Notes: generated from the sequence alone by a model not told the origin. A DNA stretch of 64,000 nucleotides from Saccharomyces mikatae IFO 1815 (GCF_947241705.1 NC_079257.1:744001-808000); one strand, 5' to 3'; shown: positions 20,941 to 32,131, numbered from the stretch's first letter. Made by a program: numbers and translations.

Positions 20941-23334
20941 ATGGTACAGAACAACAGGTCTCTTTTTTTCGTTGGGTATGACTCTTATAAGGAGAGCCCC
21001 TCCACGTCGCCAATACGCTTGGACGACTTGGATGGAAATGATGGCACACCGGATCAGGGTTTAGCCTTCGATGAGGGCGTGGGAATCACGTCACAAGCAC
21101 GAGAAAGAAATTCTCGTGTGTTTATGCTCGGGGATAGTGTTGGTGACGCTGCCCTGCACTTAGATGATCTTGATATGGTTCCACTAAATACGAAGTTCGA
21201 TGTGCAGATGGAGATGGGGTCACCTATGGCTATGCCACCCGAAATGCAGCCCCCTATCAAACCCTTAACAGCAGCAGATCTTGCATACTCGTCCTTGGCT
21301 CATCTTCCAAGCTATTTCTTTGAGAAAACGCATTTCAATATTGAACGTAACTGCCTGTTGGAGATGTGTAAGTTGAGGCAAAGTTATCTCATTATAAGTA
21401 AGCAAGATGCTTTGTCGTGTTCTCAGTTACATTCAAAATCAACTGGAAAGTGTCTTAAGCCTGTAAAAGGAAAAACAGCAAAAGCGCATCACTTTCTTGA
21501 TTTCGAGGAAGATAATACCTCAAATCCCCCTCAAGATGGCAATTATATGAATGAATTGTTGAATGCAAAGGTAAAAGTTCCCTCCTTTAAAGAGTTTCGG
21601 CAGGATTTTGAGTGGTGCTTGAGAGCTATAAGAGATAGAGATCTATCGAAATTTAGCGAAAAAAGACTACAATATCTTGTAAATAAGTTTCCTGTTTTTC
21701 AATATTTACATTCTAAGGAGGAAATGAGACAAAGTAAAAGGGTGCCACATAAAGATTTTTACAACTGTAGAAAGATAGATTTGAATCTCTTGTTAAGTGG
21801 TTGTTTCTCGCAATGGCAATTAACTGAATTCATTTGGACTAAATTAAAAAGCGAACCAAATAAGATTATCCATCAAACTGCCAACGGTAACCATATTACT
21901 TTAAGTCAATTGTTCAAGGTGGATTTTGAAGTAACTAACAAGTTCTCTAATGGGTTGAAAATTATCGACGATTCATTTTTAGAATGGTATAAAGTTGTCT
22001 ATCTGATGAAATATCATTTAGTTAACAAAGAACCTACGATACATGCAGGCCCACATGATGGACCATTTCGATACTATTTGATCGCAAAGACCTTTTTAGA
22101 GTTCGATAATTATATTAACGGCGAATACCTCGCGGAACTGCTTCAAAAATTTTTAATAAAACCGCAAGAGGAGTCTAAGTACCAGTTATGTCAACTTTCA
22201 GTGGACTTTCAATTTTACTTACATTATGACAATTCGGATGTAGATAACTGGTGGATGGTCTTTGCAAATTGGTTGAATCACCATAACCTATTCTCCAACA
22301 ACATCCGTTGGAATATTCGAATTTCCAGAATATATCCAGAACTGTATCGTACTGGAAAAGTCAAAAATTTTCAAGAATATCTCAATTTAATATTCAATCC
22401 ACTTTTCAATGCTCAAAATTTTCTTCACAAGTCATTAGGATCTATTCTTTTGAAGTTTCTCTCTCAGGTATCCTCGTTTGATTTATGCATTCAAGATTCA
22501 GATGAATATATCTGGAAAAAATTCACAACCGTTAATTGCATGCCACAAGATTGGTCATCTGGCGGCGATAACCCAACAATATCGCAATATATGTATTACA
22601 TCTATGCCAATCTCACAAAGTTGAATCATATCCGCCAAGCACTTTTGCAAAATACATTCACTTTGAGAAGTTCATGTTCACCAACTTCAATCAATCGAAC
22701 TTCGCAATTTAGCAATACTTTGAACTTAACAGAACACACAGAAACTATCCTAGACAATTTTTTGTTAGCCAGTGGGGGGTTTCTAAATGCCGAGAACCTT
22801 TGGCATGCGCCCTCATCCTTAGTGTATGTCTTCTATCTGAGCCAGATTCCCATGGTAGTTGCCCCCTTGAACTCCATAGTAGATTCAAACGCCACAACAG
22901 TACAGAATCAGGCTCCCACGGGGCTTGTTCTAGAGCCTTCGAAGCCTTACAAGAAGAATCCTTTCATGAAGCTTTTCGAAATGGGGTTCAAGATATCGTT
23001 GAGCTCTGAATCTATCCTCTACAACAATTCTTATACCAAGGAACCTATTATCGAAGAGTATAGCGTGGCGGCTAGTATATACCGTTTACATTCAGCAGAT
23101 TTATGCGAGTTACTGAGAAATAGCGTTATAACTAGTGGGTTTTCGAGTACCCTCAAGAGCAAATGGCTTGGTGTTTCCCTAACTCTACATGAGTATTTCG
23201 TGGAGAACATTGGCTTTGTGGACAATTGGTATGATTGTAAATCAAATACAAGTCTAGAGCACAACGTGCCCATTATCAGACGCAATTATCGCAATAGCAC
23301 TCTTGCAGGGGAGTGGCGCCTAATAATTTCGTGA
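20941..23334 (+). CDS. YBR284W: AMP deaminase-like protein with lost active site
   Basis: ATG at 20941; 797 residues, the same as S. cerevisiae YBR284W, a paralogue-like relative of AMP deaminase Amd1 whose role is not known. The fold regions are easy to align with AMP deaminase: KRLQYLVNKFPVFQ, then VPHKDFYNCRKID, then YTKEPIIEEYSVAA. The zinc-binding HVHH motif after 'K-[VI]-D' is replaced by NLLL (residues 282-285), and the catalytic aspartate motif SLSTDDPL is replaced by SLSSESIL (from residue 686). On family knowledge this protein should not deaminate AMP. The frame has stayed fully open, which suggests a non-catalytic role. Residues 1-90 are acidic and probably disordered. Confidence 0.93.
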   Translation: MVQNNRSLFFVGYDSYKESPSTSPIRLDDLDGNDGTPDQGLAFDEGVGITSQARERNSRVFMLGDSVGDAALHLDDLDMVPLNTKFDVQMEMGSPMAMPPEMQPPIKPLTAADLAYSSLAHLPSYFFEKTHFNIERNCLLEMCKLRQSYLIISKQDALSCSQLHSKSTGKCLKPVKGKTAKAHHFLDFEEDNTSNPPQDGNYMNELLNAKVKVPSFKEFRQDFEWCLRAIRDRDLSKFSEKRLQYLVNKFPVFQYLHSKEEMRQSKRVPHKDFYNCRKIDLNLLLSGCFSQWQLTEFIWTKLKSEPNKIIHQTANGNHITLSQLFKVDFEVTNKFSNGLKIIDDSFLEWYKVVYLMKYHLVNKEPTIHAGPHDGPFRYYLIAKTFLEFDNYINGEYLAELLQKFLIKPQEESKYQLCQLSVDFQFYLHYDNSDVDNWWMVFANWLNHHNLFSNNIRWNIRISRIYPELYRTGKVKNFQEYLNLIFNPLFNAQNFLHKSLGSILLKFLSQVSSFDLCIQDSDEYIWKKFTTVNCMPQDWSSGGDNPTISQYMYYIYANLTKLNHIRQALLQNTFTLRSSCSPTSINRTSQFSNTLNLTEHTETILDNFLLASGGFLNAENLWHAPSSLVYVFYLSQIPMVVAPLNSIVDSNATTVQNQAPTGLVLEPSKPYKKNPFMKLFEMGFKISLSSESILYNNSYTKEPIIEEYSVAASIYRLHSADLCELLRNSVITSGFSSTLKSKWLGVSLTLHEYFVENIGFVDNWYDCKSNTSLEHNVPIIRRNYRNSTLAGEWRLIIS

Positions 23335-23609
23335 ATTCTCTCGTATTTCTTCGAGGGGGGAATATTGTGACGCTATTATTATGTGCCGCCCTTCTCCACA
23401 CACAAAAAAAAAGGTCAAGGATAAAGATAAGTAAAGTAAATAAATATATAAATAAATAGGTAAATATTCACTGGAATTAGGACAACACGTTTTTCTTATC
23501 CATATCAAAATTGATAATAGATCGAAAAACACAAGCTTCAAACAAGAGCCTTATCACTCCACCTATAACATAACAATTCAAAATCAAAAAAGCTCACCTA
23601 TAATCGACA

Positions 23610-24044
23610 ATGACCATACTTTCCAGGTTTTCGTATTTTGATAGTCTCTTTTCCTTCAAAAAACAAGAGCCTTCCCCTATTGAAATAATTTACTGCAATG
23701 AGAACAATGGTTTCATAAATATCAAATCCTTGGAAAGCTCCACCGACGATAGTATGGAAGCAGATATTTCTGATAGAGAAATGGCTACAATTTTGACTAG
23801 AAACAGAAAACATTTGGGAAAGATTACGATTGACAAGAAGAGCATTAAAAATCAATGCATTAACCTGCATAACCTGAAAACGGGTATTGCCACCGATAAA
23901 CACAGATTGAATGGTGATGATTCAACGGGGCAACAAGATGAATATCCACCTGAGGATTCCTTAGAATTTAACAGGTTCGATGACAAGCAAAGTAGAATCC
24001 TAAAGTGTAGCACCAGAAGGAGCTATTTTGGGTACAAGAAATAA
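23610..24044 (+). CDS. YBR285W: Small conserved protein of unknown function
   Basis: ATG at 23610; 144 residues, the same length as S. cerevisiae YBR285W, which has no known function. The sequence has no membrane segment or signal peptide. The first 70 residues (SYFDSLFSFKKQEPSPIEII, then SDREMATILTRNR) and the C-terminal FDDKQSRILKCSTRRSY are the best conserved as I recall them; the middle is acidic, Asn/Asp-rich and variable. Conservation of length and ends argues that it is a real gene. I do not assign a function. Confidence 0.85.
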   Translation: MTILSRFSYFDSLFSFKKQEPSPIEIIYCNENNGFINIKSLESSTDDSMEADISDREMATILTRNRKHLGKITIDKKSIKNQCINLHNLKTGIATDKHRLNGDDSTGQQDEYPPEDSLEFNRFDDKQSRILKCSTRRSYFGYKK

Positions 24045-24399
24045 AGCAAGCAGCGATTTGTGTCGAAACGGCTTCTTTATTATATATATAATTCGGTGTT
24101 CTCACCGTGCTTATCGTCAGAAAGAGTGTTCTTCATATTTTCGTGCTTGCATTAATATATAGTTTCTAAAAGTCAATATCATATACTACTAATAATATAA
24201 ATAACAATGAATATGTTAACTAGTTCTCAGAATTGCTTTTATTACAGTTTGATTTCCCTTAAATTAACCCTCATTAAGAAGGGGGCCTTCTGAGTTTTTT
24301 ATTTTCTTTAGTATAAAAGCGAGGAAGAAAGAAGGGAAATAAAGCCACGCTCAGCCCTTCAACAGTTAGTAAAAGAACCAAGCCAAAAATACGCTAAGT
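24045..24399. promoter_or_regulatory. APE3 promoter region
   Basis: The 355 bp hold a TATA box (gtataaaagcg near 24311), about 90 bp upstream of the APE3 ATG, and an AGGGG stress-type element near 24278. Use of these elements is inferred. Confidence 0.5.
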
Positions 24400-26013
24400 A
24401 TGCACTTTTCTTTGAAGCAATTGGCTATAGCTGCATTTTATGCTACTAATCTAGGTTCTGCCTATGTCATTCCTCAATTCTTCCAGGAAGCCTTTCAACA
24501 AGAAGAACCACTTGAGAATTATCTCCCACAACTAAACGACGATGAAAACTCTATTGTTGATGCTAACATCCCTAAGCCACATATTCCTTACTTCATGAAA
24601 CCCCACGTGGAGAGTGAAAAATTGCAGGATAAAATTAAGGTGGACGATTTGAATGCCACTGCTTGGGACCTCTATCACCTGGCCAACTATTCCACTCCAG
24701 AGTACGGCCACCCTACCCGTGTCATTGGGTCCAAGGGTCATAACAAGACAATGGAGTACATCTTGAATGCCTTCGATGACATGCAAGACTACTATGACGT
24801 CTCTTTGCAACAATTTGACGCTCTATCCGGTAAGATAATCTCTTTCAACCTTTCTGACGTTGAAACCGGCCAAAGCTTTGCTAACACTACGGCTTTCGCA
24901 CTGTCTCCACCTGTGGACGGGTTTATTGGTAAACTAGTGGAAATCCCTAACCTGGGCTGTGAAGAGAAAGATTACGCTTCTGTAGTCCCACCAGGCCGTA
25001 ACGAAAAGCAAATTGCTCTCATTGAAAGAGGTAAATGTCCCTTCGGTGACAAAAGTAACTTGGCCGGTAAGTTCGGTTTCACTGCTGTAGTCATTTACGA
25101 CAACGAACCTGATTCTAAAGAGGGACTTCACGGTACTTTGGGCGAACCTACCAAGCATACCGTTGCTACCGTCGGTGTCCCCCATGAAGTCGGTAAAGAA
25201 CTTATTGCTAATATCGCATTGAACATCAATTATTCCTTGTATTTTGCTATGGACTCTTACGTGGAATGGATCAAGACCCAAAATATCATTGCTGACACAA
25301 AGCACGGTGATCCTGATAATATTGTTGCCCTTGGTGCTCATTCGGATTCTGTTGAAGAGGGACCAGGCATCAACGATGATGGTTCCGGTACCATTTCACT
25401 ATTGAACGTCGCCAAGCAATTGACTCATTTTAAGATCAATAACAAGGTCCGTTTTGCATGGTGGGCTGCCGAAGAAGAGGGTCTATTAGGTTCCAACTTC
25501 TATGCTTACAATTTAACTAAAGAAGAAAACTCTAAGATCAGAGTTTTTATGGATTACGACATGATGGCCTCTCCAAACTACGAATATGAAATTTATGATG
25601 CAAACAACAAGGAAAACCCTAAGGGATCCGAAGAGTTGAAAAACTTGTACATAAAATACTATAAGGATCACCATTTGAACTACACTTTGGTTCCATTTGA
25701 CGGTAGATCCGATTATGTCGGATTTATCAACAACGGCATCCCAGCTGGTGGTATTGCCACTGGTGCCGAAAAGAACAATGTTGACAACGGAAAGGTTTTA
25801 GACAGATGCTACCATCAATTGTGTGACGATGTCTCTAACCTATCTTGGGAAGCTTTCATTACAAACACTAAGTTAATCGCACACTCTGTGGCTACCTATG
25901 CTGACTCGTTTAAGGGTTTCCCAAAAAGAGAAACTCACAAACACGAAGAGGTGGATGCATCGACAGTTCGACAACCACAATTTAAGTACAGAGCTGACTT
26001 CTTGATTATTTAA
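24400..26013 (+). CDS. APE3: Vacuolar aminopeptidase Y (Ape3), M28 family
   Basis: Zinc aminopeptidase of the vacuole lumen that reaches it through the secretory route as a proenzyme. ATG at 24400; 537 residues, as in S. cerevisiae. Residues 1-21 are a signal peptide (hydrophobic, ending GSAYV), followed by a pro-region of about 35 residues. A PA domain is at about 150-280. The M28 peptidase domain carries the metal-ligand motif GAHSDS (His314, Asp316), the second ligand region GINDDGSGT, the catalytic AEEEGLLGS, and the late DYVGF and CYHQLCDD motifs. Several N-x-S/T sites fit a glycosylated vacuolar enzyme. Confidence 0.96.
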   Translation: MHFSLKQLAIAAFYATNLGSAYVIPQFFQEAFQQEEPLENYLPQLNDDENSIVDANIPKPHIPYFMKPHVESEKLQDKIKVDDLNATAWDLYHLANYSTPEYGHPTRVIGSKGHNKTMEYILNAFDDMQDYYDVSLQQFDALSGKIISFNLSDVETGQSFANTTAFALSPPVDGFIGKLVEIPNLGCEEKDYASVVPPGRNEKQIALIERGKCPFGDKSNLAGKFGFTAVVIYDNEPDSKEGLHGTLGEPTKHTVATVGVPHEVGKELIANIALNINYSLYFAMDSYVEWIKTQNIIADTKHGDPDNIVALGAHSDSVEEGPGINDDGSGTISLLNVAKQLTHFKINNKVRFAWWAAEEEGLLGSNFYAYNLTKEENSKIRVFMDYDMMASPNYEYEIYDANNKENPKGSEELKNLYIKYYKDHHLNYTLVPFDGRSDYVGFINNGIPAGGIATGAEKNNVDNGKVLDRCYHQLCDDVSNLSWEAFITNTKLIAHSVATYADSFKGFPKRETHKHEEVDASTVRQPQFKYRADFLII

Positions 26014-26277
26014 ATGTACTATTTACAATCATGTATTTCTGTATAATTACTTAAAAAGAAAATAAAAACCCTCTTTTCTTATCTGCACGTGCATTAGGGG
26101 ATCACAGCCTCCTTATCAGAATGGAAAAAGGCAAGAAAAAAACTGAAATTGTGATATAAAAACTTAAAACAAGGTTTCATTGTAATCTGATCGTGAACAA
26201 ATGTGCGTAACAAGTTCTTTAGCTAATTACATCCAACAAAACCATAATACTCATATATTACTCTGATTTTCTACTAT

Positions 26278-27561
26278 ATGGTTGAAACATTCAGTTTTGC
26301 TCATTTGGCTTATTTGGTCTTTGAGTCCGTTTTACAGGTTGTCATCATCGCACTGGCTGGGTTTTGGAGTGCAAGTACTGGTTTGTTGCCCAAACAAAGT
26401 CAAAAAATCATCTCGTTGCTGAATGTGGATCTTTTTACACCATGTCTTATCTTCAGTAAATTAGCCAAATCACTATCCATGGCCAAAATCCTCGAAATAG
26501 CCGTTATCCCAATTTTTTTTGGTTTGACTACTGGTATTTCATTTATATCTGGTAAATTGATGGGCCATATTCTGAGCTTAGATAAAGATGAAACGAATTT
26601 TGTGGTGGCGAACTCTGTCTTTGGGAACAGTAATTCGTTGCCCGTGTCCCTGACATTATCTTTAGCATATACTCTTCCCAACCTAACTTGGGACCAAATC
26701 CCTAATGATAACAGAGATAATGTCGCATCAAGGGGGATTCTATACTTGCTGATTTTTCAACAAATTGGCCAAATGTTGAGATGGAGTTGGGGCTATAATA
26801 AATTAATGAAATGGTCCGGAGAGAACACTCAACATATGCCACCATCTCAAGTGCAATCTTTATTGGAGAGAACACCCAATATTGATAACGAAGAAATTGT
26901 CAATGAAGAACAAGAAGAACAGGAGCTTCTTGAACAAGAGAATAGTCGTTTGAATTCATCTTTTTTGAGTTCAAGTTCCATCGGTGACAAAATCTGGCAA
27001 AAGTCATGTGCTATATTTGAACGGATCAGAGCAAACTTGAACCCTCCATTATACTCCATGATTTTTGCAATTATTGTGGCTGCCATTAGTCCATTGCAAA
27101 AAGAACTATTCATGGAGGATGGCTTCATCAATAACACTTTTGCTGAAGCTGTTGCACAACTGGGTTCCGTATCCATTCCATTGATTCTTGTAGTCCTTGG
27201 CTCCAATTTATATCCCTCCGCTGAAGTTTTTCCCAAGACAATTCACCATAACAAATTATTGATTGGTTCCATAATTGGCAGAATGATCTTACCTTCGTGC
27301 TTTCTTCTGCCCATCATAGCTATTGCTGTCAAGTACATTAATGTGAGTATTTTAGATGATCCAATCTTTCTTGTTGTCGGATTTCTTTTGACTGTTTCCC
27401 CTCCTGCCATTCAACTAACTCAAATTACTCAATTAAACGAATTTTTCGAGGCTGAGATGGCTGACATTCTGTTTTGGGGGTATGCAGTTTTAAGTTTGCC
27501 CGTAAGTATTATTGTTGTCTCAGGGGCAATCTACGTTTTACAATGGGCTAATCCAACTTAA
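26278..27561 (+). CDS. YBR287W: Auxin-efflux-carrier-family membrane protein
   Basis: ATG at 26278; 427 residues, as S. cerevisiae YBR287W. It is a multi-pass membrane protein of the AEC/PIN-like family, located at the ER in yeast; the substrate is not established. About four or five hydrophobic segments lie in residues 10-190 and five more in 260-425, separated by an acidic Glu/Gln-rich loop (about 205-235). Family marks are VDLFTPCLIFSKLA in the first half, FGNSNSLPVSLTLSL, and VVLGSNL in the second half. It is among the best conserved proteins of the window. Confidence 0.93.
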   Translation: MVETFSFAHLAYLVFESVLQVVIIALAGFWSASTGLLPKQSQKIISLLNVDLFTPCLIFSKLAKSLSMAKILEIAVIPIFFGLTTGISFISGKLMGHILSLDKDETNFVVANSVFGNSNSLPVSLTLSLAYTLPNLTWDQIPNDNRDNVASRGILYLLIFQQIGQMLRWSWGYNKLMKWSGENTQHMPPSQVQSLLERTPNIDNEEIVNEEQEEQELLEQENSRLNSSFLSSSSIGDKIWQKSCAIFERIRANLNPPLYSMIFAIIVAAISPLQKELFMEDGFINNTFAEAVAQLGSVSIPLILVVLGSNLYPSAEVFPKTIHHNKLLIGSIIGRMILPSCFLLPIIAIAVKYINVSILDDPIFLVVGFLLTVSPPAIQLTQITQLNEFFEAEMADILFWGYAVLSLPVSIIVVSGAIYVLQWANPT

Positions 27562-27723
27562 TATAGCTTCATTCTTTTGTATAGAGTTTTCATGAATGAA
27601 AGTAAAGTCCTTTCCTTTTCATTTTTTTTTTTAGCATAGTCACATATTCTTTCTATCCCAAGACTTATTATAATCACAATATATTGTATTTAGTTGTGCA
27701 TGAAATTACAAACACTCGTGTAT

Positions 27724-29178
27724 CTATAGCCTCACTTGATAATCGCCTGTCTGGGTTTTATACTTTGCACCTTTGTATAGCTTCGTGTTTTTGCCAATTG
27801 TCAATCCGGATAAAATATCGATGGCTTCTACATAGATACCACTAGCAGACTGTCCCACATATGAATATTCCAATGAGACTGTTTGTAAATCAACATTTTT
27901 TTGGTCATTTGACCTACCAGTTTCGTACTCAATACAGCCATGTAGCACAGGCACAGTTCCTGTCGCAGTTGATTTATCAAAAATCCATTGACCCTGTCCC
28001 ATGATAATGCTATTTTCAAAACGACCATGAGTATTGCGTAAAATTTTAATCTTATACGCTACCTCATTTGAATCAGAATTTTCAACATTAAATTGTAAAT
28101 CTAACTTTAGATCATCAACTTGTGAAACGTTTTTTAAGTTTTCAATATTTAAAGAAAGCTCAAATTCATCAGAATCTTTACCCAACCCGTTTTGAAAGTG
28201 TAACGAGACCAGGCCAATAGACTTCATCCTCACCCCCGATTTTATTACTTGAGAATCCAAATCTACGCAATATTCTAATAGCCTGAACTTCCCATCTGGT
28301 GGTATAAATGTGATATTGGAAGGAGAGAAAACACCACCATCATTGATTTCAACACACTCATGTAAACTAGGTATGCCTATATCGTTTCCCATCGTGTTCA
28401 ACTTCACCAAAACTAAAGGAGTGTCATTCAGATAAGATCTCACGTCCAATGTTCCATGAATATTTCCATTGACCAACCTTATATGTGATTTTTTTTTTTC
28501 AAATACAACATGAAACGTCTCTAACAAATCCAAGTAAAGCTCATTATTTTCATGTTTACTTGCTCTTGACGTTCTCCAGGGAACAATCTCTTCGTTTTCA
28601 ACGTGTAAGCTGCTACCACGAGAAAACTGATTTTGTTGTAACTGTTGTTGTCTTTGCTGTGGAAGTTGTACAGCCTGTTGTAAATTATGAGCAGTCGAAC
28701 TTATTAACTTCGATAAGTCGGATCTTTCAGGAACTGCTTCTTTAATTTTATTTACGTAGAGCATATCACTAACGTTTGGTTCACCGGCTTCGATACAACA
28801 ATTAAAGATTAAACTGATTCTGTCATAGTTATTAACTAGTTTCTTGATACTCAATTTATCCTTATCAAAATACTCTAAAAGGATATAGTCTATAGTTTCC
28901 AAGAAAGTAAAACAATCAAGTGGACCTTTTGATTTGGCAGTGGATGTTAAGCACCAGTAATTGAGTTTATTGGTAATCGAAAAATACTTATAGACCTCAA
29001 GATCTCTCCCAACCATTGCATGATCTAAATAAGTATCACTACTGCTATCTTCTAGTAATTGAGGACATGTGGATAGAATGCGGGTCCATAGGTGCTTGAA
29101 TGAGGGTGCTGTTGCACCTAAAAGATACTGAAAAACAAGTTTGTTCTTTATATCTGTAATGTAAAATGATAAATACAT
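27724..29178 (-). CDS. APM3: AP-3 adaptor mu subunit Apm3
   Basis: Medium (mu3) subunit of the AP-3 clathrin-adaptor-like complex, which carries alkaline phosphatase and Vam3 from the Golgi to the vacuole. ATG at 29178 and 484 residues (483 in S. cerevisiae). The N-terminal longin-like domain (1-140) starts MYLSFYITDIKNKLVFQYLL. A Gln-rich linker lies at about 165-190. The C-terminal mu-homology domain (about 215-484) begins near ELYLDLLETFHVVFEKKKS and binds tyrosine-based sorting signals. Convergent with YBR287W, with 162 bp between the stops. Confidence 0.94.
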   Translation of the reverse strand: MYLSFYITDIKNKLVFQYLLGATAPSFKHLWTRILSTCPQLLEDSSSDTYLDHAMVGRDLEVYKYFSITNKLNYWCLTSTAKSKGPLDCFTFLETIDYILLEYFDKDKLSIKKLVNNYDRISLIFNCCIEAGEPNVSDMLYVNKIKEAVPERSDLSKLISSTAHNLQQAVQLPQQRQQQLQQNQFSRGSSLHVENEEIVPWRTSRASKHENNELYLDLLETFHVVFEKKKSHIRLVNGNIHGTLDVRSYLNDTPLVLVKLNTMGNDIGIPSLHECVEINDGGVFSPSNITFIPPDGKFRLLEYCVDLDSQVIKSGVRMKSIGLVSLHFQNGLGKDSDEFELSLNIENLKNVSQVDDLKLDLQFNVENSDSNEVAYKIKILRNTHGRFENSIIMGQGQWIFDKSTATGTVPVLHGCIEYETGRSNDQKNVDLQTVSLEYSYVGQSASGIYVEAIDILSGLTIGKNTKLYKGAKYKTQTGDYQVRL

Positions 29179-29371
29179 CTATCTTAGTCGGATTGATAGG
29201 CTTTCCGGATTTTTTATTGCTGTCTAAGTTTTGTTGTCGTCTTCTTTATAGTCTCTTCTTTCACCAAAATTTCCATTTCGTCGCTTTTAAAAGAATTTGA
29301 AATTTTAAACATAAACAACAAAAGAAAGCATCATCAAGGGAACCAACGGTAAAGAGCTCGACATAAGAACA

Positions 29372-30041
29372 ATGAATAATCAGCCACAGGGTAGCAACAG
29401 CGTTCCTAATAGTATTGGCAACATATTTAGCAACATTGGAACGCCTTCTTTCAATATGGCGCAAATCCCGCAACAGCTGTACCAGAGCCTCACTCCGCAG
29501 CAATTGCAGATGATTCAGCAACGACACCAGCAGTTATTAATGAGTCGCCTACAGCAACAACAGCAACAACAGCAACAACAGCAACAAACTTCACCACCGT
29601 CGCAAACGCATCAATCTCCACCTCCACCCCCTCCTCCACAACAATCTCAACCAATGGCTAATCAATCTGCGACTTCTACACCTCCTCCTCCAGCCCCACA
29701 TAATCTGCCTCCCCAAATGAGTCAGATGCCTTTAGCTCCAGCATCTATTAACTTACCTCCACAAATTGCGCAGTTGCCTTTGGCTACACAGCAGCAAGTT
29801 TTGAATAAATTGAGACAACAGGCGATAGCAAAAAATAATCCGCAAGTTGTGAATGCCATTGCTGTTGCACAACAACAGGTGCAGCGTCAAATTGAGCAAC
29901 AAAGGGGACAACAAACTGCCCAAACCCAACTTGAACAACAGAGGCAATTATTAGTCCAGCAGCAGCAGCAGCAACAACTAAGAAACCAAATACAACGACA
30001 ACAGCAGCAACAGTTTAGGCATCAAGTACAGATACAACAGA

Positions 30042-30072
<31 letters not shown>

Positions 30073-30176
30073 GCAACAGCAGCAACAGCAACAACAGCAG
30101 TTACAACAGCAACAGCTACAACAACAGCAGCAACAGCAACAACAGCAGCAACAACAGCAACAACAGCTACTGCAGC

Positions 30177-30210
<34 letters not shown>

Positions 30211-32131
30211 CCTACAGCTACTGCAGCAAGGACAACTCTCGCAAGCACAGCAAACAGCTCAAACTAGAACGTTGAGTGGTCAGTCATCCACCAGTATTCA
30301 ATCTACGGTTGGCCAACTTCCACAACTTCCTAAATTAAATCTACCCAAGTTTCAAACAATTCAATACGACCCGCCAGAAACTAAACTGCCATACCCAAAG
30401 TATTGGTCGGATAAAGAGGCAGACACTGATACTTTATTGTACGAACAAATTATTCAGCGTGACAAACTTAATAAACTTTCGTTAATAAGAGAAACCAATG
30501 GCTACGATCCATTTAGCATTTATGGATTTAGTAATAAAGAGTATATTAGTAGATTGTGGCATACATTGAAATATTATCAAGATTTGAAGAGTACTAGGAT
30601 GAAATCCATCACTAGCACATCTCAGAAGATTCCATCGGCAAGTATCTGGGGGGACGGTTATTCAGGGTATGGTAATGGAATTACAAATACAACTACCAGA
30701 GTTATCCCACAAGTGGAAGTTGGTAATAGAAAACATTATCTGGAGGATAAGTTAAAAGTCTATAAACAAGCTATGAATGAAACATCAGAGCAGTTAGTTC
30801 CTATAAGGTTGGAGTTCGATCAAGATCGTGATAAATTCTTTTTGAGAGACACTTTATTGTGGAACAAGAATGATAAGTTGATCAAGGTGGAAGACTTTGT
30901 GGATGATATGTTACGAGATTATCGATTTGAGGACGCTACTAGGGAACAACATATTGAAACTATATGTCAATCTATACAAGAGCAAATCCAAGAGTTTCAA
31001 GGGAATCCATATATAGAATTGAACCAAGACCGCCTAGGCGGTGATGACTTGAGAATCAGGATCAAGCTGGATATTGTCGTGGGACAAAATCAATTAATTG
31101 ACCAATTTGAATGGGACATCTCTAATAGTGATAACTGTCCAGAAGAGTTTGCAGAGTCTATGTGTCAAGAATTAGAACTACCTGGTGAATTTGTCACTGC
31201 CATTTCCCACTCCATAAGAGAACAGGTTCATATGTACCATAAATCGTTAGCATTACTGGGTTATAATTTTGATGGATCAGCGATAGAAGACGATGATATC
31301 AGAAGCAGGATGTTGCCAATGATTACTATTGATGATATTTATAGACCTGCAGCGGAAAGTAAAATTTTCACTCCAAACCTCTTGCAGATATCTGCTGCCG
31401 AATTGGAAAGATTGGATAAAGATAAGGATAGAGACACCAGAAGGAAAAGGAGACAAGGTAGATCTAATAGGCGTGGTATTCTCGCAATGTCTGGTACATC
31501 GGCAAACGGTATGTCCATGAACGGTATCCATAATCCAGCAGCAGTAGGGAGTGCTTCATCGTTACCATCGGGAGAGATTTTACTACCAGACATTGCAGAT
31601 ATTCCAAGAACTTTCAGAACTCCAGTTCCAAGTACTTTAATGCCCGGTGGTGTTGATGTGGGTCCCTCTGTGGAATCTTACGAGTTAAGAAACACAACTA
31701 CGCACAAAACTAGGCCGGATAGACCAAAATCAGTCTCACCCTCTTGCTACATCATTGATCATATTCCAGGACATTCGCTATTGCTTTCTATCAAAATACC
31801 TAGAAAAGATGACGCCAAAAAAGATTTGTCCCTGACGATTAACGAACCAAATATCAACAACAATTCAATGCTTCCGGATGCAGAGTCACTAAAAACAAAA
31901 CTAAATGATAACATTCGTGCTGATGTGGCTATTTCATCACTTCCAAATCCGATTGATAATCACATTGTTACTAATTCTGCCAATCAAACATTACAGCCTA
32001 TGATTCCTGTCGGATCAGCCGGTAAATCAGTGCCAACATCTTCTGCACCGATGCCACCTCCAATAAACACTTATGACAACGAACAAACATCGTCAAACAA
32101 CAATAACAGTAGTAGTCGTATTAATACATAA
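29372..32131 (+). CDS. SNF5: SWI/SNF chromatin-remodelling subunit Snf5
   Basis: Core subunit of the SWI/SNF complex that clamps the nucleosome acidic patch. ATG at 29372; 919 residues (905 in S. cerevisiae). The N-terminal 320 residues are extremely Gln/Pro-rich, with one short Q tract (about residue 64), a Pro/Gln stretch, and a long interrupted Q/L region at 30040-30230. The SNF5 homology domain follows at about residues 470-660, with repeat 1 in EQLVPIRLEFDQDRDKF and repeat 2 in DDLRIRIKLDIVVGQNQLIDQ. A basic helix RRKRRQGRSNRRG lies near 690. The C-terminus is Pro/Asn/Ser-rich. The Q tracts explain most of the length difference. The antisense frame of Val/Ala repeats across them is only a shadow. 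Confidence 0.97.
30040..30230 (+). repeat. CAG/CAA repeat of SNF5
   Basis: A run of mixed CAG and CAA codons, broken by Leu codons, encodes the largest poly-glutamine region of Snf5. The final part (30176-30209) is a nearly pure run of CAA codons, whereas the earlier part mixes CAG and CAA. Such tracts change length quickly. Confidence 0.95.

Noticed and set aside
30015-30248. Antisense Val/Ala-rich frame over the SNF5 repeat
   Set aside because: It is the direct consequence of the CAG/CAA repeat read on the other strand.
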